12,436 nucleotides of DNA from the NCBI GenBank assembly GCA_900543945.1, contig UQTN01000060.1:1-12436 (forward strand). The letters are read 5' to 3'. Position 1 is the first letter of the stretch. Every line of letters starts with the position of its first letter. The notes beneath the pieces are model-generated. The model had not been told where the DNA came from, did no database searches, and worked only from the letters and a program-made list of their open reading frames with translations. Positions 6,650 through 11,606 of the stretch are shown here, piece after piece. A program made the position numbers and the translations under genes. The DNA comes from an uncultured Collinsella sp. Lineage in GTDB: Bacteria; Actinomycetota; Coriobacteriia; Coriobacteriales; Coriobacteriaceae.

Positions 6650-6874
6650 TTTCTGTTGGTGGGACACTTATGGGCACGAGCCGCAAAGACCTCGTTTGCC
6701 CGGTAGAGCTGTTCAACCACGTCAAGCATGAGATCTTGCATGCGCGGAACAAAGGGATAATCGAAGGGTCTTGGGCGACTTGCGCGTCGCCCCGAACACA
6801 TAGCCGGCAGGGTCCTTTGCCTTGGCGATGACTGCCAACTCGGGGCCGGATCGTTTTCGATACTTGATAGATAT
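6650..6874 (-). pseudogene. Remnant of an Avd-like four-helix-bundle protein (DGR accessory)
   Basis: Reading leftward from the ATA codon at 6874-6872, the frame gives SIKYRKRSGPELAVIAKAKD, then PAGYVFGATRKSPKTLR. After a one-base insertion in the C-run at about 6754-6756 it continues FVPRMQDLMLDVVEQLYRAN and EVFAARAHK. The pattern PEL-VI-KAKD, YVF-TxKSPK-xR, FVxRMQ-L-LDVVE-LYRANE matches, from memory, the accessory variability determinant (Avd)-type four-helix-bundle proteins beside DGR reverse transcriptases. Intact ones are about 110-125 residues; some 68 remain. Lesions are loss of the start codon (ATA where ATG would fit), the frameshift, and loss of the C-terminal half where the 169-bp element begins. 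It follows the DUF6273-like remnant by about 20 bp, in target-avd order. Pseudogene status is clear; the Avd call is recalled rather than searched. Confidence 0.65.
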
Positions 6875-6893
6875 GGATTAGAAGATCATTAGA

Positions 6894-7146
6894 TTACAGG
6901 TTGATCCATAATGCGGAACCGCGTTGTCCACGCGATGCCGTCGGAGCCCACGCCGCCGTCCGAGGTGACGCCGGCCGCGTAACACGAATCGTCATCCGGC
7001 GAACGAAGCCGCCAGTGGCACGCGGCGTTGCCATCCGAGCCCAGCCCCATTACTGCCCGAGACAGTTGGCGGGGTAGCACTGTCGACCCCCATCGGAATA
7101 AAGGTAGCGATTCAGCTCAGGACCTACCGACGGGTTCGTGTCGGCA
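6894..7146 (-). pseudogene. Frameshifted C-terminal remnant of a DUF6273-like (probable DGR variable) protein
   Basis: Three minus-strand frames together spell one domain end. Frame 1 gives PELNRYLYSDGGRQCYPANC (right part, stop at 7052-7050). Frame 2 gives GLGSDGNAACHWRLRSPDDD, then SCYAAGVTSDGGVGSDG. Frame 3 gives GSALWINL and a stop at 6896-6894. Intact DUF6273 domains read roughly VNRYFSSD-ARQC-PT, then GNCWWWLRSP, then AAYVNSDGSV-S-G, then GVRPALWINL, so order and spacing match with at least two frameshifts. The N-terminal part of the parent protein is absent: the remnant begins beside the long hairpin at 7147-7218, after transaldolase 1. The residues between RLRSP and the end have the pattern of a DGR variable region (all Y-ending codons). 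No ribosome-binding site or intact start is present. Confidence 0.68.
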
Positions 7147-7218
7147 GCCCCGGCCTTTCCTTTGCCTAGCGCGACCCTCGCGAAGCGCGTGAGCGATAGG
7201 GAAAGGAAAGGCCGGGGC
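7147..7218. repeat. Long hairpin downstream of transaldolase 1
   Basis: GCCCCGGCCTTTCCTTT (7147-7163) is perfectly complementary to 7202-7218. Pairing continues inward with CCTA and CGC and a G-C-rich apical stem around 7177-7193, giving a 72-base near-continuous hairpin. It starts 31 bp past the transaldolase stop on the minus strand. No T-run follows on either strand, so it is not a standard intrinsic terminator. It may shield the mRNA 3' end or be a copy of a genomic repeat. Confidence 0.8.
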
Positions 7219-7248
7219 GAACAACCCGCGGCGCTGCCAGTGTTCGCG

Positions 7249-7953
7249 TTACGGCAGGATATGGAAGCCCAAAGCGGCGATATCCTTGGCAAAGCCGCGC
7301 ACGGTATCGAGCGAAACCTCATACGGGTCGCGACCGATGTTCTTGCGCTTGGCCAGGATGCTGTTGGGCACCGTGATGATCTGACAGCCGCAGGCCTGCG
7401 CCTGGTAAATGTTGATAAGCTCGCGCGTGGACGCCCACAGGACCTCGCAGTTGGGCTTGGCGGCGGCCTTCTTGACCGACTCCGTCATAAACGGAATGGG
7501 ATCGACACCCGTGTCGGCGATACGGCCGGCAAAGAGCGAGATGATGGACGGCGTCTCGGCGTCGACAGCGTCGACCATCTCGTCGACCTGCGCAGGCGTA
7601 AAGATGGTGGTGACGTTGACCTTAATGCCGTCGGCGGAAAGCTTGCGCACCAACTCGGCCGTGGACTCGCCCTTGGTAGTCACGCACGGAATCTTGACGT
7701 AGACGTTCTCGGCCCAGGTAGCGATCTCGCGGGCCTCGACCTCCATGGTCTCGACGTCGTCGGCAAAGACCTCAAACGAGACGGACACATCGGTGATGTG
7801 GGCCAGGACCTCCTTGGCAAACGCGCGGTAATCCGTCACGCCGCCCTTCTTCATAAGGGACGGGTTGGTCGTGAAACCCTGAACGTTGCCGTTCTCGTAC
7901 ATGTCGAGCATGCCCTCGAGGTTTGCACCGTCAGCGAACACCTTGATTGCCAT
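7249..7953 (-). CDS. Transaldolase, TalC/FSA-like short subfamily (copy 1)
   Basis: A 234-residue class I aldolase of the short transaldolase / fructose-6-phosphate aldolase family. It is expected to transfer dihydroxyacetone units between sedoheptulose 7-phosphate and glyceraldehyde 3-phosphate in the cytosolic pentose phosphate pathway. The start MAIKVFADGANLEG at 7953 is chosen because AAAGGA lies 9 bases upstream and the family begins there; an upstream ATG at 7977 lacks support. TTNPSL is at 28-33. The Schiff-base lysine is K87 in YVKIP. Positions that separate FSA (Gln59, Tyr131 in E. coli FsaA) from transaldolases are E61 (SFEVF) and F141 (SLFAGRI), so transaldolase activity is favoured. 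It lies 324 bp after the PTS operon, beyond that operon's terminator, so it has its own promoter. It is a close paralogue of the gene at 10548-11258. Confidence 0.93.
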   Translation of the reverse strand: MAIKVFADGANLEGMLDMYENGNVQGFTTNPSLMKKGGVTDYRAFAKEVLAHITDVSVSFEVFADDVETMEVEAREIATWAENVYVKIPCVTTKGESTAELVRKLSADGIKVNVTTIFTPAQVDEMVDAVDAETPSIISLFAGRIADTGVDPIPFMTESVKKAAAKPNCEVLWASTRELINIYQAQACGCQIITVPNSILAKRKNIGRDPYEVSLDTVRGFAKDIAALGFHILP

Positions 7954-8177
7954 CTGCCTGATTCCTTTCGTTAGCATACGGCCGATAAACTGCTAAACAC
8001 TTTACCTACGTTTATCAAGGCGTGAGCTGCGGGTTTTCATCTTCTCGGCGAACGGTTTTGCAGTTTTACCATTTTTATATCGACACCCCAGCGGCAAAAC
8101 GTTTTTGCTGATCATCGCGGTTGATTCCGTTCGCGGCGCAGAGACAGCGCTTCACCGGTGCGTTTTCACAACCAGTC
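7954..8177 (-). promoter_or_regulatory. Upstream region of transaldolase 1 with paired dyads
   Basis: A 224-bp gene-free region. GATAAAC (7984-7990) faces GTTTATC (8010-8016). AAACTGCTAAAC (7987-7998) recurs inverted with one mismatch at 8055-8066. A LacI-operator-like palindrome AAAACGTTTT lies at 8096-8105 within a wider GCAAAA...TTTTTGC. A possible minus-strand -35 TTGATA (8018-8013) overlaps the right GTTTATC arm, with a poor -10 TAGCAG 17 bp on. These look like operator sites but no regulator can be assigned; the GCTTTYGA boxes of the PTS operon are absent. Confidence 0.45.
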
Positions 8178-8220
8178 CAAAACAAAAAGCGGTGACGCCT
8201 CATTTGAAACGTCACCGCTT
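8178..8220 (-). terminator. Intrinsic terminator of the transaldolase 2-PTS operon
   Basis: On the minus strand AAGCGGTGACG (8220-8210) pairs perfectly with CGTCACCGCTT (8197-8187) around a 12-base loop, and the RNA continues TTTGTTTT. It is 57 bp after the EIIC stop codon. Confidence 0.92.
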
Positions 8221-8277
8221 CCGTGTAGGAGCCGGTTATCGGAGCTCCGCCCGATTAGGGCTTAACGTGTGCCTGGA

Positions 8278-9669
8278 TTACTCTTCCTCAACGTGATTGA
8301 TCACAGCACCCTTGGTGTGGATGAAGTTGGGGACGAAGGCAACGACCAGAAGGACAGCGAGAATCGCGTAGACACCGGTGGTACCGAAGGCCTCGGCAGC
8401 GCGGCCGAGCGTAATACCAATGACGGAGAAGTCGAAATCGCCGAACGTAGTGTTCTTGAAGCCAAAGACGTCAAGAACGGGCAGGAGCAGAGCCGGGGCA
8501 AAGGTGATGAGCAGGCCGTTGACGAAAGCACCAAGAGCTGCGCCCTTGCGACCGCCGGTAGCATTGCCGTAGATGCCTGCGGTAGCACCGCAGAAGAAGT
8601 GGGGAACCATGCCCGGGATGATGAAGATGCCCAGGGTAGCGCCCACGATGAACATACCGACCACGCCACCGATGAAGGAGGCAACAAAGCCGAGGATGAC
8701 GGCGGTGGGAGCATAGGGGAAGAAGACGGCGCAGTCGACGGCGGGGATGGCGCCGGGGATCAGCTTGTTGGAGATGCCCTGGAAAGCCGGGACCAGGTCG
8801 GCAAGGATCATACGAACGCCGTTGTAGACGATAGTGACACCGACGGCGAAGGACAGGGCACAGGTCAGGGCATAGACGATTACATTGTCGCCGCCAGCGA
8901 TCTTGGTAACGACCGCAGGATCTGCGATGTAAGCGGCGAAAGCGGTAACCAGGTAGAAGAAGGCCATGGTAAGAGCCGTGGAGATGGTGGTGTCGCGCAG
9001 GAAGGAGAACTTCTCGGGAACCTCGATCTTCTCGGTGCTGTTCTCCTCGGCGTCCTTAGCAAAAAGCGTACCGACTGCAGCGGAGATGTAATACGCGAGT
9101 GAACCGAAGTGGCCCATGGCGATTTCATCGCCATCGGTAACCTTCTCGGTGAAACGCTGACCAACGGCGGGAAGCATAGCGCTCACGAGGCCCAGGAACA
9201 TGCCGCCCACGATGACAAGCTGAACATCCTGGAAGCCAGATGCCTGCAGAACGGCAGACAGCAGGCAAGCCATAAACATGCTGTGATGGCCCGTCAGGAA
9301 GATGTACTTAAACTTGGTAAAGCGGGCAATGATAATGTTCACGACGTAGCCGAGAATCAGGATCATCATGGTCTGAACGCCGAGGACGCTCTGAGCCATC
9401 GAAACGACGACCTCGTTGTTGGGCACGACGCCGGTGATGTGGAAACCGGTCTCGATGAAGGTACCCAGCGGAGCAAGGTTCTCCTGAACAACAGCGGCGC
9501 CGGCAGACAGCATGATGTAACCAAGAATGGGCTTCAGGGTGCCCGTCATCACCTTGTGGGCAGGACGCTTAAGCGCGACAAGGCCCACAAAGGCAAATAG
9601 ACCCATAATCCACGCTGGCTTGGTCAGAATCGATTGGATAAACTCAAGTATGGGAAGGATGGCTTGCAT
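8278..9669 (-). CDS. PTS ascorbate-family transporter subunit EIIC (UlaA/SgaT-like)
   Basis: A 463-residue polytopic inner-membrane protein, nearly the same length as E. coli UlaA (465). EIIC forms the sugar channel and presents the substrate to EIIB for phosphorylation. About 11 hydrophobic segments are visible. Family signatures include GTLKPILGYIMLSAGA (43-58), FLTGHHSMFMA (124-134), the amphipathic stretch before PAVDCAVFFPYAPTAVILGF, and PHFFCGATAGIYGNATGG. The start MQAILPILEF at 9669 is chosen because AAAGGA lies 7 bases upstream and family members begin there; a frame extension to 9714 adds 15 unrelated residues. It is the last gene of transaldolase 2-EIIA-EIIB-EIIC, 71 bp after EIIB. 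Known members take L-ascorbate, but many homologues are uncharacterised and no ascorbate catabolic gene is nearby, so the substrate is left open. Confidence 0.94.
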   Translation of the reverse strand: MQAILPILEFIQSILTKPAWIMGLFAFVGLVALKRPAHKVMTGTLKPILGYIMLSAGAAVVQENLAPLGTFIETGFHITGVVPNNEVVVSMAQSVLGVQTMMILILGYVVNIIIARFTKFKYIFLTGHHSMFMACLLSAVLQASGFQDVQLVIVGGMFLGLVSAMLPAVGQRFTEKVTDGDEIAMGHFGSLAYYISAAVGTLFAKDAEENSTEKIEVPEKFSFLRDTTISTALTMAFFYLVTAFAAYIADPAVVTKIAGGDNVIVYALTCALSFAVGVTIVYNGVRMILADLVPAFQGISNKLIPGAIPAVDCAVFFPYAPTAVILGFVASFIGGVVGMFIVGATLGIFIIPGMVPHFFCGATAGIYGNATGGRKGAALGAFVNGLLITFAPALLLPVLDVFGFKNTTFGDFDFSVIGITLGRAAEAFGTTGVYAILAVLLVVAFVPNFIHTKGAVINHVEEE

Positions 9670-9693
9670 CTGCGCTTCCTTTCTCTCTAACGT

Positions 9694-9732
9694 GGGCGCG
9701 TTTCCCTCTTCCACAGGGAACCGCCCTTTTTT
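9694..9732. other. Intercistronic hairpin between EIIB and EIIC, terminator-like on the + strand
   Basis: On the + strand GGGCG (9694-9698) and TTCCCT (9702-9707) pair with AGGGAA (9715-9720) and CGCCC (9722-9726), followed by six T. On the operon's own (minus) strand the run is A before the stem, so it would not stop the PTS message. There it forms a stem about 25 bases before the EIIC start, possibly affecting stability or translation. It could stop antisense transcription. Confidence 0.55.
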
Positions 9733-9740
9733 GTGCCGCT

Positions 9741-10016
9741 TTAGGCGTTAGCGGCGGCCGCCTTGATTGCCTCGAGGGCGTCTTCGCGGATCTTCTTCTT
9801 GTTCACATAGCTGCGAACGATCACAACGTTGCCGTGGAGCTCGGGGGCGAGTTCCTTAACGGTGATGAACAGATCCGGATTTGCGGAAGAAGCACCGTTC
9901 AGGTCCATAGACTCAACGTCGGCCTTGATGCCCTCCTCCTCGCAAAGCTCCTCGACTTTGCCAGCGAGCATCAGGCTGGACCCGATGCCGTTTCCGCATA
10001 CGGTGATGATATGCAT
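9741..10016 (-). CDS. PTS ascorbate-family subunit EIIB (UlaB/SgaB-like)
   Basis: A 91-residue cytosolic phosphocarrier that takes phosphate from EIIA and passes it to the incoming sugar at EIIC. The phosphorylation site is Cys7 in the loop VCGNGIGSSL, the hallmark of the lactose/galactitol/ascorbate-type EIIB fold. The remaining Rossmann-like pattern is intact (ITVCGNG, PDLFITVKELAPEL, NVVIVRSYVNKKKI). It is slightly shorter than E. coli UlaB (101). The start is preceded by AGGAAGG 5 bases upstream. It lies between the EIIA and EIIC genes, with gaps of 75 and 71 bp that both carry hairpins. Strong call for the family; the sugar is not determined. Confidence 0.93.
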   Translation of the reverse strand: MHIITVCGNGIGSSLMLAGKVEELCEEEGIKADVESMDLNGASSANPDLFITVKELAPELHGNVVIVRSYVNKKKIREDALEAIKAAAANA

Positions 10017-10039
10017 GGCAACCTTCCTCTCCTACACGT

Positions 10040-10079
10040 GACGGTTTTCCGTCTATCCAAAAGCGGCGACGCATCGCCG
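10040..10079 (-). other. Two small hairpins in the EIIA-EIIB gap
   Basis: Read on the minus strand, CGGCGA (10079-10074) pairs with TCGCCG (10069-10064) around TGCG and is followed by CTTTT. Then GACGG (10053-10049) pairs with CCGTC (10044-10040) around AAAA. The first is a weak terminator-like structure just after EIIA; partial termination or mRNA processing could set the EIIA to EIIB/EIIC ratio. Confidence 0.45.
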
Positions 10080-10091
10080 TGCCATTAAGGC

Positions 10092-10538
10092 CTAAAAGAA
10101 TGAACGCATGGTCTCCAAAACCTGCTCGGGCGTATCGCATGCGCTGAGCTTGGCAACGCAGTCCTCGTCCTCGAACATCTGCGAAAGCTCCGCCAAGCAG
10201 CCAAGATGAGCCTTGGGGTCGGGTGCGCAAATACCCACGAGCACGTGAACCGGATCGAAATCCTCGTGTCCAAACGCGATGGCAGGGTCAAGCGTGACGA
10301 TACAGATCCCCGCTTCACTCACATTGCCATCTGCCTGAGCGTGGGGCATGGCGATGCCCTCTTCCAAGACCATATAGGGGCCGAATTTGTGAACCGATGA
10401 AATCATGGCGTCGACATAGCTCTGGTCGCATTTGCCAGCGTCTACGAGCAACTTACCGCATGCCCTGATCGCTTCCTCCCAATCGGAGGCCTCGACGTGG
10501 CAGGCAACAAGCTCGGGCTTAAGAAGATCGGTCAGCAT
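10092..10538 (-). CDS. PTS subunit EIIA, fructose/mannitol-type fold (UlaC-like)
   Basis: A 148-residue cytosolic EIIA (UlaC is about 154) that receives phosphate from HPr and hands it to EIIB Cys7. The active-site histidine is H66 in EEGIAMPHAQ. The second conserved region (PVHVLVGICAPDPKAHLGCL) and the helix LSQMFEDEDCVAKL match the EIIA-Fru/Mtl/Ntr fold. The start is 9 bases after the transaldolase 2 stop; its ribosome-binding site AGGGGA overlaps the end of that gene, so the two are probably translationally linked. Co-location with EIIB and EIIC of the ascorbate family gives a complete three-part transporter. Confidence 0.93.
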   Translation of the reverse strand: MLTDLLKPELVACHVEASDWEEAIRACGKLLVDAGKCDQSYVDAMISSVHKFGPYMVLEEGIAMPHAQADGNVSEAGICIVTLDPAIAFGHEDFDPVHVLVGICAPDPKAHLGCLAELSQMFEDEDCVAKLSACDTPEQVLETMRSFF

Positions 10539-10547
10539 GCTCGTCCC

Positions 10548-11258
10548 CTACTCCTCGGGCAAGATATGAAAACCAAGCGCCTGAACGTCGCGGGCAAAGC
10601 CCTTGACCGTATCAAGCGAGTACTCAAGCAAATCTTTCCCGAAATTCTTGCGCTTGGCAAGAATGGCATTGGGGACCGTAATGATCTGGCATCCAACGGA
10701 CTCCGCCTGGAAGATATTGAGGACCTCGCGCGTAGACGCCCAGAGAACCTCGGCAGCAGGCTTAACGGCAGCCTTCTTTACGGACTCCGCCATGAGGGGC
10801 AGCGGATCGACGCCGGTATCGGCAATGCGACCGGCGAAGATGGACAGAATAGAGGGGGTCTCGGCAGAGACGGCATCGACAAACTCGTCGACCTGCTCGG
10901 GCGTGAAGATCGTGGTGACATTCACCTTGATGCCGTCGGCAGAAAGGCGCTCGACCAGCGCGGCAGTGGACTCGCCCTTGGTGTTGAGCGCCGGGATCTT
11001 AACGTAGACGTTGTCTGCCCAGGTTGCAATCTCGCGAGCCTCGGCTTCCATACCAGCCTCGTCGTCGGCGAACACCTCAAAAGAAACCGACACATCGGTA
11101 ATGTGCTCAAGAACCGTCTTGGCAAAAGCGCGATAGTCAGTCACGCCACCGGCCTTCATAAGGGAAGGATTGGTCGTGAAGCCCTGAACGTTGCCATTGT
11201 CATGCATGTCAAGCATGCCTTCGAGGTTAGCGCCGTCGGCAAACACCTTAATCGCCAT
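10548..11258 (-). CDS. Transaldolase, TalC/FSA-like short subfamily (copy 2)
   Basis: A 236-residue close paralogue of the transaldolase at 7249-7953 (about 80% identical by eye, no internal gaps, two extra C-terminal Glu). Same active-site set: TTNPSL at 28-33, E61, Schiff-base K87 in YVKIP, F141 in SIFAGRI. The Glu/Phe pair favours transaldolase over fructose-6-phosphate aldolase chemistry. The start at 11258 has AAAGGA 7 bases upstream and gives the family N-terminus MAIKVFADGANLEG; the longer frame to 11315 runs into the operator region and is rejected. It is the first gene of the PTS operon, which implies that the imported phosphate reaches pentose phosphate intermediates. Differences from copy 1 cluster in surface-type positions (68-72, 90-104) and near the C-terminus. 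Confidence 0.93.
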   Translation of the reverse strand: MAIKVFADGANLEGMLDMHDNGNVQGFTTNPSLMKAGGVTDYRAFAKTVLEHITDVSVSFEVFADDEAGMEAEAREIATWADNVYVKIPALNTKGESTAALVERLSADGIKVNVTTIFTPEQVDEFVDAVSAETPSILSIFAGRIADTGVDPLPLMAESVKKAAVKPAAEVLWASTREVLNIFQAESVGCQIITVPNAILAKRKNFGKDLLEYSLDTVKGFARDVQALGFHILPEE

Positions 11259-11290
11259 GTTCGGTCCTTTCTCATCTAGCACTATTGCTA

Positions 11291-11363
11291 TCGAAAGCCT
11301 TCTTCTTTGTTTCAAAAGCTTTTCGGCTTTCTTTTATAAACTATTTCAAAAGCCATCGAAAGC
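11291..11363 (-). promoter_or_regulatory. Four direct GCTTTYGA boxes, probable DeoR-family operator
   Basis: On the minus strand GCTTTCGA (11363-11356), GCTTTTGA (11353-11346), GCTTTTGA (11319-11312) and GCTTTCGA (11298-11291) repeat in the same orientation. Offsets are 10, 34 and 21 bp; the 10- and 21-bp steps put boxes on the same helix face. The first two overlap the spacer and -10 of one candidate promoter and the -35 of the other, and the last two lie downstream, the layout expected for repression. Binding by the adjacent regulator is inferred. Confidence 0.6.
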
Positions 11364-11374
11364 TCAATTGTCAA
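11346..11374 (-). promoter_or_regulatory. Candidate promoter of the transaldolase 2-PTS operon
   Basis: A perfect -35 TTGACA (11374-11369) is followed after 17 bp by TTTTGA (11351-11346), a weak -10 that lies inside a GCTTTTGA box. An alternative is TTTCGA (11361-11356) with TATAAA (11338-11333), also 17 bp apart. Both would be covered by the boxes. Confidence 0.4.
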
Positions 11375-11528
11375 CTTTCCGTGAACGGTCGAATATCGGG
11401 TGTGAACGTACTTCTTTTGGGCGGCACCTTCAGAATGAGACTCTTTATAGCCCGTCTACGTGCGAACTATCTGCTACGCATGCATTTGTGACATGCCATT
11501 CCGTTCTTTTGATTCATTCGAATTTGCC

Positions 11529-11557
11529 TTGTTCTTTTCATATCGATACGTTATATT
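11529..11557 (+). promoter_or_regulatory. Candidate promoter of the DeoR-family gene
   Basis: TTGTTC (11529-11534) is 17 bp from TATATT (11552-11557), which matches TATAAT at 5 of 6 positions. The dyad TTTCG-ATTA-CGAAA (11556-11569) covers the expected start point and resembles the CGAAAGC cores of the other boxes, so autoregulation is possible. Confidence 0.45.
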
Positions 11558-11606
11558 TCGATTACGAAAGGCGCATCTTTTACCTTTTGTTCAAAAGGAG
11601 CGGCAT

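Larger units (their letters stand above)
6413..6650. other. Gene-free stretch containing the 169-bp inverted-repeat element
   Basis: No intact gene is visible. The stretch holds the 15-bp inverted repeats at 6479-6493 and 6633-6647 and the strong hairpin at 6558-6602. Short open frames on both strands cross it but none has a ribosome-binding site or recognisable domain. In a functional DGR read leftward, the template repeat and reverse transcriptase would lie here; neither is present. Confidence 0.65.
11259..11606. promoter_or_regulatory. AT-rich divergent control region between PTS operon and DeoR-family gene
   Basis: This 348-bp stretch has no credible gene and is much more AT-rich than both flanks. 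It contains four GCTTTYGA boxes (11291-11363), two overlapping candidate leftward promoters, a rightward promoter at 11529-11557 and a dyad at 11556-11569. Nothing clear was seen between about 11380 and 11520. Confidence 0.7.

Noticed and set aside
6413..6650. Template repeat or reverse transcriptase of the DGR
   Set aside because: No adenine-rich (AAC/AAT) copy of the 6915-7020 region was found here or elsewhere in the window, and no reverse transcriptase motif such as xADD was seen in the remnant frames.
6583..6831. 82-codon + strand frame as a possible small protein
   Set aside because: No ribosome-binding site; the minus strand of the same DNA encodes the recognisable Avd-like remnant, which explains the open frame.
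7147..7218. Calling the long hairpin an intrinsic terminator
   Set aside because: Neither strand has a T-run after the stem, so it is listed as a repeat/hairpin only.
7138..7974. 278-codon + strand frame over transaldolase 1
   Set aside because: Antisense shadow of a clearly recognisable transaldolase; the same shadow recurs opposite copy 2 at 10497-11279, as expected from the paralogy.
8269..9102. 277-codon + strand frame over EIIC
   Set aside because: Acidic low-complexity shadow of a membrane protein gene; no ribosome-binding site or domain.
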